Notes: generated by a model from the sequence alone, not told the origin. A stretch of DNA of 64,000 nt from Isoetes taiwanensis (GCA_021234155.1 JAJEKV010000263.1:62001-126000), one strand, 5' to 3'; positions 44,480 through 55,719 are shown, counted from the stretch's first letter. Numbers and translations are program-made.

Positions 44480-46446
44480 AGAGAGGCTACTCAATTGCTC
44501 TACCACAATTTCCATAAAAAGTTTACCTATGATAAACCCAGTAGAATATGGGTCGTTGATCCAACAATCAGAAGTTTCCCACGATTGGATGCATGTACTT
44601 TGTTAATCCTTCAAAAGGAGAGCGAACTATCTGCGACTCCTATTGACTCGCGTGACAGGTACAATTAGTTTTTGAAGATCTACGCTCCTTTGATGGGGAG
44701 TTGTGTGCAACATATAAAGAAGCTTGTATTCATCATGGGTTGCTTCGAGATGATACAGAATGGCTCGAGTCTCTGCAGGAGGCAGCAGCACGGGGCATGC
44801 TACCAAAATTGCGACACATGTTCGCTATGATCCTTTTAAATTGCGAACCATCAAATTCGTTGCAACTATGGGAAAAAGTCAAGCTTTCTATGGCAATGAC
44901 TTCTTGCATGAGGCAGTTGGATGAAAGTGTGCAAGTTTGTGATCAATTTTTTGACATGACACTTCTAGACATTGAAGACTACATGAATTCTGTGATCTTT
45001 GAGAGAGTTTGAATTTATTCTTCTTGAGCGTGCAATAGATCCATATATGATATTTCGGGATGAGGTGTTTCAAGAAGACATGGCGGAGTGCAAGAAGATG
45101 TGGACCACCTATATAATGACCAATGTGTTATCTTTGACCGTGTGATCAATGAGCCGTAATGCTAGAAAAGTGATGGGTGTTTTTCGTTCATGGTCCAGGT
45201 GGCCCGGGAAAGAGTTTTCTTTCTAATACCATATTGTCTTATGTTCGTGCCAGAGGTATCATTGCACTTGCAGTTGCTTCCTCAAGAATTGCATCCACTT
45301 TATTGAAAGGCGGGCACACTGCACATTCAATCTTCAAGATACTGATAAACATAGATGAGACATCTACTTGCAATATTCCAAAGCAGTCCGAGCTGGAGAA
45401 ATTGATACAAGCGACTCGTATGACTATATGGGATGAGGCCCTAATGATGCATAAACATGTTTATGAAGAATTGGACGGAATGCTTCATGATGTGATGACA
45501 TGTGACCAATTATTTGGGGAACTCATTGTTGTTTTAGGAGGATATTTTTGCCAGGTTCCACCTGTAGTTCCACAAGGAAATTGAGCCCAAATTGTGCAAG
45601 CTTCCTTGAAGTACTTTTACGTATGGGATCATGTCGAGGAACATAAGCTCAACATAAATATGCGGGTAATGAACAAGGTGGGGAACGATGTGGAAGAGCA
45701 AAAGGCGTTTGTTGACTATCTTCTACAAGTTGCATGACTTAAATGACTTGCATAAATTTTCGGATGTTTCTACAAATTATGAAAGCGTGTCCTATTGGGT
45801 GCAAAGGGCAATCCTTACGCCACTAAATGAGGATGTATAGACGAAGTAAACAAGAGGATGACAGAATGGTTGCCTGTTACACTTATCGATTATTACAGTG
45901 CAGATCAAGCTGTTGATGAGAATGTTGTAGGGGTCTATCCTATTGAATTTTTGAATGCGCACTCTGAGTGGGATTCCTCCACATCAATTGACATTGAAAG
46001 TTGGCATGATTGTCATGCTAATAAGGTATGTTTCGAGCCAAAAGAGACTCTATAATGGCACTCGCCTTATTATACATTTGTTGGGAAGACGTGCTATAGA
46101 TGCCGAGATTGTCACTGGAAAGAATATTGGAATCAGAGTGTTCATATTTTGAATTCCCGTGGTGCCAAATAATGCAGAACTTCCATTTCAGTTTGAGTGC
46201 ATGCAATTTCCGCTGCGTCCAGCTTTTGGTATGACAATCAACAAGTCCCAGGGCCAAACAATGAAAATGGTTGATTTGTATTTGTTAGTTCCAGTATTCG
46301 ATCACGGACAACTCTATGTAGCGCTCTCCAGAGCTCAAGGAATCCAACGCATAAAGATACTCAACCTATCGAAGGATGAAGATGCTTCCACAGATGTCGA
46401 CAGATCAAGATATACAACAAATATTGTATATAAAGAACTCCTCTAA
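44480..46446 (+). pseudogene. Helitron PIF1-like helicase domain
   Basis: Walker A VHGPGGPGKSFLSN (45180s), SRIASTLLKGGHTAHSIFKI, Walker B MTIWDEALM, VVLGGYFCQVPPVV, and the C-terminal FPLRPAFGMTINKSQGQTMK with YVALSRAQGI. This superfamily 1B helicase unwinds DNA in Helitron transposition. It is split into at least six frames. Confidence 0.85.
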
Positions 46447-46560
46447 GTGTAAGTCTAATACTTTAAAATCTCTACTTTCAATCCTCTTTGTTTCCATTGA
46501 TTTCTTCTACTTTATTTATTTTTTATCTTATCTACTTACTTCTTCATCCATGTAGATGGT

Positions 46561-47219
46561 GTGTATTTTAGTTCCTTCTTTGGTCACCATGTCGCGAAAT
46601 GCCTAAACAGTGACAAGAGTTATCACGTCTCCAGTGTTACTTTTGTCATATGTGCTCTTGGGTCATGGCATGTTCATGGTGTAGGGAACGTGCAAATTGT
46701 GGAGCTCATTGCAAAGGTGAAAGAAATATTTTGCATTGATGAGGTTGTCAAGTTCGAGCACTTCATCCAACTAATTGATGACTTCCTATTTGTTCAAGTC
46801 TATCCAAGGGATCGTTGTTTACGCGGATGCGCTTTGAGAGAGGTAGGTAGAGGATAGCATACATGCATCTACTAGTTGGGTAATATAGTGCTTTGACTAA
46901 CCTCCGATTGTTTGTCTTTTTTATCAGATGAGAAATGACAGCTTTTACTGGCAAATTGACATTTTAGTAGCAAAAGAACTCACATGTATTGGATGGAATA
47001 TGTAATGGAATGCACTTTAGGGTCTACAAATCATTCCTTCCTAATGCAGAATTTGATTGTATTATACGGGCCTACCTTTGGGATGAGTTATCTCATGTGC
47101 TTAATAGTCGTGAGACATCGTGGGCAGTTGATATCAATGACTCGTCCATACATTTCACTTTTACCCCGGCTAAGATGTTATCTGTCAGAGAATTGAACAT
47201 ATCATGGGATACAACATAG
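46561..47219 (+). other. open segments between helicase and Helitron 3' end
   Basis: Frames at 46561-46857 (SSVTFVICALGSWHVHGVGN, VKFEHFIQLIDDFLFVQVYP) and 46989-47219 (RVYKSFLPNAEFDCIIRAYL) look coding-like and are separated by intron-like DNA. They may be a second Helitron ORF or captured host exons. No family recognised. Confidence 0.35.
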
Positions 47220-47682
47220 GGCCCCTGGTGATGTGCGCCATGTGGAGATGCATATTCAGAGTTCCATCATGAATTAAAATACATCAATGAGCCAAGACAA
47301 GATTTTGTCTTTTGCATTTCTGTACATATCTTTTGTTGACGTGCTTAACTATTTCTAAAGTTGACATTTTGAACATAAGTTTTGGATCTGTCTTTCCAAA
47401 TTTTCATCTTTAGAGGTGGATTTAACTGCTCCCCACATTCCTTATAAAGTCTTGTTTTCTCTATTGAAATCCATAAATGCAAAGTTGTTATTTGGATGAT
47501 ACTGTCATTAGACAATTTCAATAACAAAAATATTTACAAAAGAAAATATGGACCGTTTTTTCCAATATCAACATGCACTGATGTCGAAGTTGCACATATG
47601 GATGATAAAGGCCGGGTAAAAACACATCCCAAAACATTAGCCCGGCAATGCCGAGCACACGTTTACTAGTCTATTTTTAAGT

Positions 47683-47830
47683 TTTTATTACTGTTTTATT
47701 ATTTTATATTGGTTAACTTATTTTATTTTCTTTTAGGGATGTTAAGGACGATATTACAAAATACAAACGGTAGAGGCGGGACAGGAATTACGACAAGATT
47801 TTGGCTCCTAAATCGCCTCCCGAAAGTGAG
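47683..47830 (+). repeat. fourth copy of the exon-like cassette
   Basis: 'ggttaacttattttattttc' and 'ttttag', then the cassette from 47737 (with a TAA at its third codon) and YYKIQTVEAGQELRQDF. It matches the 40240 copy best. Together the two copies flank the Helitron. It stops at 'cccgaaag', where LINE DNA begins. Confidence 0.7.
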
Positions 47831-48545
47831 CAAAGCTGGCCCACCCCATTTCAACAAGTCCTTTGCTTTACCATTAGCAAGATGCCTAAGACCCTAGTGG
47901 ATGTCCTCCTCTGAAAGCTATAGTGTTTCTCCTAGCTGGTGCGGCACGCCAACATTGCTCTGGGGGTCATACAACTCCTCCAACCGCATTTTTGTCTCCA
48001 TCGGGTCCGAGGTAACATTGCCCGGTGGTTGATGCCTCTTATACAACACTCACGCCAAAAAAGGCTTTTGGCTCAGTCATCAGTAGATCAAACATGCGTT
48101 GCTGATTTTTTGCAATGTAGCGATGCTTTTTGGATTTCAAGAATGCCTTATAGTCCCTAATAGCCTGTTGCCGAGCCGTGGATCTAAGATGGTGCGTGCT
48201 CTTTGCCTCTTTAGAGCCTTACATTCTGGGCGTCAAACCCGGGGTTTCGAGGGAATTGCGCAGTGTCCCTTCGCGAGGGCTTTCTTGCTGCAAAGCATTC
48301 ACTGGCTGCTGCGAGTAAGGCCTTCACCAACCATTCACACTTATCATGCAATGTATAGAGGGCATCAATCCCTTGTAGCTCACGTTCAAACGCCACCTCA
48401 TATCCTGCTTGCTTCCGATAGTTCGGGGTGTATCCCAAACCCCGAGAGCGCCTGTCCTGTGGCCACGCCACTGAGTGCCTCCAATCCAAAGTGACATAAA
48501 GTGGATAGTGGTCTGACAAAGTCTCTAGAAGCTGGTGCTACACGA
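47831..48545 (-). pseudogene. LINE ORF2 fragment (endonuclease end and linker)
   Basis: The minus strand reads TLSDHYPLYVTLDWRHSVAW, with the S-D-H box that closes APE endonucleases. Then GIDALYTLHDKCEWLVKALL and AASECFAARKPSRRD, followed by a shifted stretch with KAFFG-like residues. It probably belongs to the same LINE group as 62690-64000. No reverse transcriptase core is present. Confidence 0.55.
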
Positions 48546-48798
48546 AACGAAAAATTACATCCTATCATTATCTATGAAATGTGTTCACATAATCACAAAC
48601 AACATATACCTTTACGAACAACGTGAATGTAAAAAGCAATCAAACTGCTAAAAGAACCATCATAAATGGAAAGAAGATCGACACAATTTATTAATGGATA
48701 CAAACTGCCTAGCCTTCTTCCCAACCCTGCAGTACTGCTAGTTTTTTATTGCATGGGCTATATAACGTCCTATGTAGAGCCAGAGGCGTTATGGTGTA

Positions 48799-48927
48799 GA
48801 TAACGTCCTGGCCCGAGGATGTTACCTAAAAAAAATTGAGGAAGGCATTTTCATTGCGCGCACGCCCTCGGCATTTTATTGGCCCGAAATTTTTTTTTTA
48901 GGAACGTCCGAGGGCCAGGATGTTATC
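48799..48927. repeat. foldback with ~38-bp arms
   Basis: Left arm (48799-48837) GATAACGTCCTGGCCCGAGG then ATGTTACCTAAAAAAAA. The right arm (48889-48927) in reverse complement reads GATAACATCCTGGCCCTCGG then ACGTTCCTAAAAAAAAA. The spacer is ~51 bp. The arms match at about nine bases in ten. Related 'aacgtcctggccc' words occur nearby, suggesting a small MITE-like family. Confidence 0.75.
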
Positions 48928-50569
48928 GCCCTTAACGCCCTGGTTCGAGGGTTTGCTTTCATTGCAGAGAGAAAGGAGAGGAGCCAGAATCTTAGAAGCA
49001 AGGGGCATCGGATCTTCAGGGATGCCGGATTAATCTTGGAAGCAGGGGTGCCAAGGCTCAGAATCAGTCAGAAGCAGGGTTGTGGCAGAGATCTTTCTTT
49101 TCTTTCTAACTCCTTTGCTTTCTGGCTCGGATTTGGCCCCAACAGTGTTGAAAACTCTTAAAACAGGGCAGATGATCGCATTTAGGTTTCTTTCTCTTTG
49201 CCCAGATATATAGCAACCGAGCTTTGGAGCTTCAAGAACCCATCTTAGGGCAGAGTTCATGTAAAATCTGGAGCTTTTCAGGGCAGATCGGTATCACTCT
49301 AGGATGTTATAAGGGTTATGGACTGGAGTTTTTCAGATTACCCTAGGATGTTACAAGAAAACAAAGATAAAATGTCCGGCCGCGGTGAAGTTGTTACTAG
49401 CAGATATCATCACTCTAATCAACGGCTAGGATTGGATCTCAGCCTGTAAACCTGAGAATCAGGGCGTTAAGGCTCAGGAACAAATGGCTAGGTCGCAGGA
49501 AAAATAGACAGGTGGCCATGTGGCCGGGGCCATAACGCCTCTGCACAAGACGTTACCATCTTAACATCCTTGGCTGAAGCATTTGGCAGAGTAGCTGCCA
49601 TAGCCAACCTTGGCCGCACAATATTCCATCGTTGATGCACAACTCTGGCATTTGGTCACTATAGCCAGCTTCGAGGTTCGGACTTCTATGACTGTGGGCA
49701 TGCCGTAGGTGCAAATAATTTAAAGGTAAGAGCATCAAAACTATATATAAATACACAAGACCTTTAAATTATTTATAGGTTTACGGATTTAGTTGGTGCA
49801 AATTGTGCATTCTTCACTTTCTCAAAATGTCATTTGAAATGACTTTGTGTTGCATATGGTTTGTTCTCCTTTGCTTGCTAGCTAGACAAGATTGAAAAGT
49901 GTTTATGACCAACATTGCTCCCAACAAACCCAATGGGCATATGTATCTCCATTTAGCACAAACATCTTGCATTAAAACAATGGTATTGATATCATAGAAC
50001 GCATTGAAAGCATAGCTAAAAAAATGAAAAAGGGGGGCAAACGACATAGCAAAGTACATAAGAGATTCAGAGTAATACCATTCTACTTGGATATGATCTT
50101 GTTTTACTCCGAAACTACATAGATGAGCATCTGGTTTTACTTTTGTTAGACCACTCAAAATATGAAGAATCAAAGCATTGCTTACCTTTTGAAGCCTAAG
50201 TTGACTAAATGGACTAATGTTGCTTAAATCGGCATTAAGCAAACCAAAACCAGCCATTTTCAATAAAGAAACTGACTTGACCATTTTAGAAAAAGAGTTA
50301 AGATTTAGGTCTACAACCAAACGTTAACAAAACAAAATGGCCTTTTTTTGGCCAAAAACACAAGATAAAACTGCAAAAATGCATATCTGTTTGCTTTATA
50401 CGATCATATCCGTGCATGCTATGTTCAATCACTCCCACTAATGAGCCACTACATGTGCAGCTAGACACGACCTCTGTGGGCTTAATGGGATCATATTTTT
50501 AAGAGATCATAGATAGATGTACTCAGCTATGTCCTCTGGCACGACATTGAATTGTATCCTAATACATCA
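48928..50569. other. intergenic DNA with one unrecognised ORF
   Basis: A 168-codon minus-strand frame at 49814-50320 (MVVDLNLNSFSKMVKSVSLL at its start, a hydrophobic middle with FAPLFHFFSYAF) is the longest frame, but it has no motif and lies in AT-rich DNA where this length can arise by chance. A minus-strand frame at 49030-49260 is even weaker. Nothing else is seen. Confidence 0.35.
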
Positions 50570-50885
50570 CTAGAAACGTGTCCTCGGCAATGCCGGGCAT
50601 TATTCGAGGATGTGTGGAATGCTCTAAGGTCTATACCTATATATTTGGTCTACATGCAAATCCCATAAGAAAATGCATTCCCTTATTTTTCGGGCTTCCC
50701 AATTATGGAGATCTATTCAGGGCTGAAGACTTGCTACTCTGATGATCTGCTGTGCTACAGTGTACCGAGGACGTTTTCTCACCTGCTATGATGATATCCC
50801 TTTATTATGATTTCACTTTGATAGTCTACTATGGGATTCTCTGATACTATTTGTGATAAATCTTTCCATCACATTGCTTGTGTAA
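50570..50885 (-). mobile_element. Helitron 3' end, opposite strand, 5' end unknown
   Basis: ACTAGAAACGTG then TCCTCGGCAATGCCGGGC is close to the reverse complement of the Helitron 3' end at 47639-47669, including the CCGGCATTGCCG hairpin and terminal CTAG (50570-50573). The element would extend to the right. The right limit given is only where the CACTA element begins. Confidence 0.55.
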
Positions 50886-50889
50886 GCAT

Positions 50890-51463
50890 CACTACTACAG
50901 AATAGGCAGTTTGCGACGTCTTAGCTACGTAACAAGACATCAAACGTCGCATGCACACGCTTTAATAATGTTTCCCGCTCGTCGCAAATGACGTCGCCGT
51001 GGATTCGTCGCAAATCCCCTAACCTTTGGCTAACAAACCTGAGGCCTTACCAATAGCTCAATAACTTGTAATTGTATTTATTTTGTATTTATTCTTTAAG
51101 TCGCGAATGAGACGCGTTGCCGTGAAGCGATGTTTCACGCTGTAATGACGTTACACTTACGACGCGATACGCCGCTAGTGCTTGGCGTGGGCACGAGCGT
51201 GGGCCATTATGACGCCCCGGCCGACGTTTCAACAAGTTGACGCCCGACGCTCTACCCGACACGTTGTTTGAATTTTGTGCAATGTCGTAGGAACGTACTC
51301 AATTTTTGCCATTGCGACGTTCCAACTGCGACGTGGGACGTTCTATCTGCGACGCCGTTTGAATTTTTGTGTGACCTCATGGGAACGTCCGCGATTTTTG
51401 CGACGTGGACGTTTCATATATGTATGAAATCGACGCCGCGAAACAACCCATTCTCTAGTAGTG
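50890..51463. mobile_element. non-autonomous CACTA element with CAT target duplication
   Basis: Starts CACTACTACAGAATAGG, ends CCATTCTCTAGTAGTG, with CAT on both sides (50887-50889, 51464-51466). The interior carries many copies of GCGACG/CGTCGC words in both orientations, like the subterminal repeats that CACTA transposases bind. No transposase ORF. The 574 bp and 3-bp duplication fit a CACTA-type MITE. Confidence 0.88.
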
Positions 51464-51466
51464 CAT

Positions 51467-52074
51467 GCTGATATTATACTTGACATTCTATAATTAATGA
51501 AAAATCTACTCTTACTTTCGAAAAAAAAAAAAAGAGCATTCCCATTATAGCGTCGTAAATCCAAAATCCCAGGCGTACATAGGCATGTGTTTTATTTGGT
51601 TTTGCAATATGGTTGTAACATAGCATGGTGGTAGAGGTGCTTGTGTTGGTAGTAGCAGAGATATTATCATTAGAGATGCCACAACATTCAGGCTACTTTT
51701 CTATTGCCTCCATAGCCTAGAAATTCAAAGGCTTATTACATGCATTCCACCAGAATAATTTGCTCCAACTCTAATCTGCAAAATAAGGTTGCAAATTAAA
51801 CGGGAGATTGCAGAACTCCCATTTCAAAGATTCCCTTTAAAAAAATGCCATGTTCTTAAAATTGGCTTGTTTTTGGATGAACTTGAGAATTTGAAAAGGT
51901 TTAGTTTTTTTCCCCTTCATTTTGGCTCCTCATTAAATGACAAGTTTATTTTTTGCAAAGAAACACCCTTGAGAAAATGGCAAAATATAGACATGAATAC
52001 ATAATCTCTGAAAATGAGATATCAAAAACATCAAAATAGAGAAGAAAAAATAATTATTATTTCTTTAAATTTTT
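51467..52074. other. no gene recognised
   Basis: AT-rich DNA with short frames only. If the minus-strand gene at 52075-54392 is real, this is its downstream region. Confidence 0.4.
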
Positions 52075-54392
52075 TCAGTATATCAATTTGGCACCCTTAA
52101 AATTTGGTGCATATGGAACAATATGCTCGTCAGACGTTGCAACTGGGTATCTGTCCCGAGTCTCCATGTTTAATTGTTCCATCAAACACGTTTGACATGT
52201 TATGACATTCTTTTGGCTGAATAAAACACAAGAAAATCATCACGTAAACAAATGAACACTAGGACATGAAACATAAAAATTAAAAACACTTTTGCCTTTC
52301 TGAAATACAGACGTGTATTCTAGAATAGTCTTTGGATGTTCAGAGAAAGCAAAAGTGTATTGCTTTCCTGAGAAAGCAAATGTGTATTCTGGAATACAAC
52401 ATACACCTTTGCTTTCTAAGAAATCAAACGTGTATTCGGGAACAAGATGTTGCCTATGTGTTAAGGTTTAGAGCTGGCTTACTTGTGTAATTCCTTGGAC
52501 ATTTCTTACCCTATTCCAGAACACAAATCAAAACAGGAACCCCATGTTTCTTCTCAGAGGCATCAAAAGCATCTGCCAAGAGGGACTGTCAGTCAGGGTT
52601 TCCCTAAGAAATTTTTAAGTGGATAAATATCGTACATATGGCAAATTCAATAATTTAGAGGTTAGCTAATGTGGCAAATTTTCTTCTCTATAGAGCTTAC
52701 ACTATAGTACACATGAAAAATTTCTACAAATGGACTAAGATATATATAGAAACAAAGAAAATTGTTGTTTGGTTGTGTTTCTATGTTCTTGATAATTGCA
52801 CTAATGTAAAAAGAATGGATTGCAATTTTAAAAGTCCAACAACGCATTCTTGATATATTTTCAATCTTAATTTCATCCAATCTACTTTAGGACTACCATT
52901 AGCCAAACTAAACTTTTAAAATCTCAAAGCAAGCATAAGAACCCGATAAAACAAAAAATAAACGTTCAAAACATGGAAATTATATTCGGGATCCAAAAAT
53001 AATTTCAATGCTAAAACCCTGAGATTTGGGCAGCAGAGATTTCTCATTGTAGATGAACCAGTTCAGGTCGATTTCTCCATCATTAAATTGGTTGTTCAGT
53101 TTAGATCACATCAATATTTTATTCAACCTTAAATATGTGCATGACATCATGCGTCAGCCATTTGATTTCTTCACCTGAATTGAGTTTATTAACTGTAATT
53201 TTAAATAAGAAAGAACATTTGTAAGCATTCTGTAAACTTACATGGCTGGGAAACAAAAAGTTTTTTTTAAGAATAAAATGCTTATAGATAAATAGCAAAC
53301 TAGAAAATACATTCTAAACTCACATGCGTGATGCATGGTCTGGGCAAATCAGAAGGCGCGTAAACAAATCAAATAAGATGTATGATGCCTTGACATATTC
53401 ACAGCAAGAGCCAACAATTCTGCAAATAGGGCCAAATCAACCTTATTATTTTGCATAGATTACACAGTTGCAATTTCAATCGCATAAGATCTGATAAAAA
53501 TATTCTTACATATCAATGACATTTCAGGAAATAATTTAAGCAATCACTTTTAAAAGAACTATAAATAATGTGGATACCTTGTGTAAGACTTTTTCTTTGT
53601 GTACTGCTCGTCAGAACTATTTTCTAAAACATTCAAGAACAAATGAATGGTTAACATTTTGAGCATCAAAGAGACTCTAGCTTTCAGATGACAAAAAAAA
53701 AGGCTCTATGTTTGTACCTAGTAGCATTTGCATAGATCTGCAAGCCTTCTTGCATCAAATCCTGTTTTCTTATCCCAGAACAATGACAATCAGAAGCTGT
53801 GTTAGGAATAAGATATCTTGGAGCAACAGATCCAACGAGGTTTGCAGCATCGAATCCGCACTATGCCACAATTTCTAGTTTTACCCTGTGGTTTTTCTTT
53901 ACAGAAGCTGTTTTTCATGTGGGGAGAAATCTCCTCTTCTAATGCCAGGTCTCAGGTAACTAAACCACCTAAGGAACTAGTCCTGAAGCAAAGAGAGAAA
54001 GATAAACAGGTTAAGAAAATTTGAGCCTTTATTTCCTTCAGAAAACATGAAGGGCTCAGAATTCTGTTAGTACATATGGTACCGTAAGTCTTAACTCTTC
54101 AAAGAAAATAAAATTGCCTTCTTATTGAAAATCTGCCACAGTACAACACCCAAACTTGTCTTTTTAGGAAGTCAACTCCAAAAATGCTCCACACCAAGGA
54201 TCTGCGATAGAAGAAGGCATGGCTCAATGCGCAGATCCACTTCAACAAACGTGCATAAGACAGGAAAATGAATTACCGAGAAAATGCTGATGGGTCGGCG
54301 AGGATAAGTGGAATGACCAAATTCCAAAGCATGTGAGCTCAGCGGTGATGCTAACCGCCATAGATTCTCCGCCTCAGCAAAGAAGAAGCCAT
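52075..54392 (-). CDS. candidate multi-exon gene, function unknown
   Basis: Proposed minus-strand exons: 54392-54356 (MASSLLRRRIYG), 53796-53718 (SDCHCSGIRKQDLMQEGLQI), 53616-53578 (SSDEQYTKKKSYT), 53419-53324 (IVGSCCEYVKASYILFDLFT and RLLICPDHASR). Each has GT-AG borders and matching phase; the exon-4 donor is GTGAGT. Three different last exons fit the phase: 53245-53119 (42 codons, giving 125 residues in total), 52603-52528, or 52216-52075 with VITCQTCLMEQLNMETRDRY. DNA before 53796 stays open in the same frame back to 53863, so exon 2 may be longer. The basic first exon could be a mitochondrial presequence. I recognise no family. Short exons raise the risk of chance agreement. Confidence 0.35.
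52315..52443. promoter_or_regulatory. cluster of GTATTCnnGAATAC-type palindromes (3 sites)
   Basis: GTATTCTAGAATAG (52315), GTATTCTGGAATAC (52384) and GTATTCGGGAAC (52432). Each contains TTCnnGAA, the two-unit core of heat-shock elements. It lies inside the candidate minus-strand gene. Binding is not shown. Confidence 0.4.
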
Positions 54393-54807
54393 AACGAATG
54401 CAAAACCCTGCAAGTTAGGTAGGGCTTTGGGCAAAATCTAAGTATGTATCGAGCTCAAAAAGGTGCTTATAAACGCTTAAAATCACAATGGCATTATTAG
54501 ATTGAGCGGGAACGTGCTTCCACCTCTTCGCTCCATGTATGCCTTAAGCTTCTCATCCTCAAGGGGGATTCACTCATGTATAAAAGGGATATGCCATCTG
54601 CGTGCATGGATCTTTAAAAGCAAATTTTGACCCCTTTCGAATAAAAATTACCTAGGATAGTGCAAAAAATACCAGAAAAAGGACCCCCTGCCGACCTTAT
54701 ATGTACGAAAATGGGTCCAAAAAACCCCCTTCCCGTGCATGCAGATGGGTTATACGCCCAAAACTGTGAACCCCCCTTGCTCATCCTCTTTAGGGGACCA
54801 CAATGGC

Positions 54808-55044
54808 TTCTACATCTTTCTAGAGTCGTCTTGCAACAACTTCATAGCTGTACCTAGTAAATCCGCAATGCCGGGCCTCAATGTAACCTTAGCAAGAAGA
54901 AAATGTTATGATTCCCGCTTTTTTTTTTTTTTTTCTACATCTTTCTAGAGTCGTCTTGCAACAACTTCATAGCTGTACCTAGTAAATCCGGCAATGCCAC
55001 TCTCAACAGAACCTTAGCAAGAAGAAAATGTTATGATTCCCGTC
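54808..55044 (+). repeat. 113-bp tandem duplication, each copy ending in poly(T)
   Basis: Copy 1 (54808-54918) and copy 2 (54933-55044) run from 'ttctacatctttctagagtc' to GTTATGATTCCCG. Poly(T) runs of ~15 and ~21 follow the copies. Both contain CTAGTAAATCC and GGCAATGCC words similar to the Helitron 3' ends elsewhere in the window. Confidence 0.85.
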
Positions 55045-55193
55045 TTTTTTTTTTTTTTTTTTTTTGTTGAAGGCATGGTTGGTGGGACTTGCACCCGCCC
55101 ACGTCTCCCACCCGATGGTAGCCAATGGGTTTTGAACCTTGATGGAGATCACTCCAATCCAAGGCCTTACCACTAGACCACCACCGCGATGGG
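55042..55193 (-). mobile_element. tRNA-derived SINE with poly(A) tail and target duplication
   Basis: On the minus strand the head reads GGTGGTGGTCTAGTGGTAAG, A box TGGTCTAGTGG (55170-55180) and B box GGTTCAAAACC (55128-55138). A ~60-bp body and a poly(A) tail (poly(T) at 55045-55065) follow. GTTATGATTCCC (55030-55041) and GTTATAATTCCC (55194-55205) form a 12-bp target duplication with one mismatch. A full-length copy. Confidence 0.9.
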
Positions 55194-55386
55194 GTTATAA
55201 TTCCCATCTCAGGGGATGCCATTCCATCTCAAAACAGCATTTTCCTAGCCGACGTTTCTGGTGCATGTCCATCTCTCTTCCTGTAGCTAGCACCATGCCA
55301 AAGCCATTGCCCTAGTGAAATGGGAGCGCGAGATCTACAGAGAAAGATCACCTTGAGCAAATTCAGCAAACAAAAGACACAAAAAC

Positions 55387-55710
55387 GTATCCCGGAATAC
55401 AAAGTGTATTCCGGAATACATTTCCCTCTATCTTTTTGAACCACAATCCAGTATCTCTGGTTTTTACAAAACAAATAAAAAAAAAATCCCTTTATTATTT
55501 AGAACCACGATCCTGTATCCCAACAAAACAAACAAAATAAATCGCAGGGGCATTGAAATAAATAAAAAATGCCAAAAAAAACCTAGTTGATGTTGCTTTG
55601 TTTCTTCCTTTTGCTATTCCAGAATAGGATGTATATTCTAGAATACGAAAAGCGTTTGATATTTTTTTTTCGCTTCGCTATTCATGAATAGCAAGTGTAT
55701 TCCAGAATAC
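55387..55710. promoter_or_regulatory. cluster of GTATTCnnGAATAC-type palindromes (6 sites)
   Basis: GTATCCCGGAATAC (55387), GTATTCCGGAATAC (55406), CTATTCCAGAATAG (55614), ATTCTAGAAT within GTAT...ATAC (55631), CTATTCATGAATAG (55678) and GTATTCCAGAATAC (55697). All share TTCnnGAA (one has TCC). Outer bases pair as well (GTA/TAC or CTA/TAG), extending the palindrome past a heat-shock core. No gene start is recognised close by. Confidence 0.45.
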
Positions 55711-55719
55711 AAAACAGGT

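Larger units (their letters stand above)
40515..47669 (+). mobile_element. degenerate autonomous Helitron
   Basis: Coding parts in Helitron order: a Cys-rich N-terminal region, HUH Rep, and PIF1-like helicase. The 3' end has the hairpin GCCCGGCAATGCCGAGC (47639-47655), then CACACGTTTA and CTAG (47666-47669) followed by T, as expected for insertion between A and T. I could not find the 5' TC end; the left limit is where the flanking repeat stops. Many stops and shifts show that it is inactive. Confidence 0.75.

Noticed and set aside
49814-50320. 168-codon minus-strand ORF as a gene
   Set aside because: No motif, no upstream signal, AT-rich hydrophobic composition; kept only as a note.
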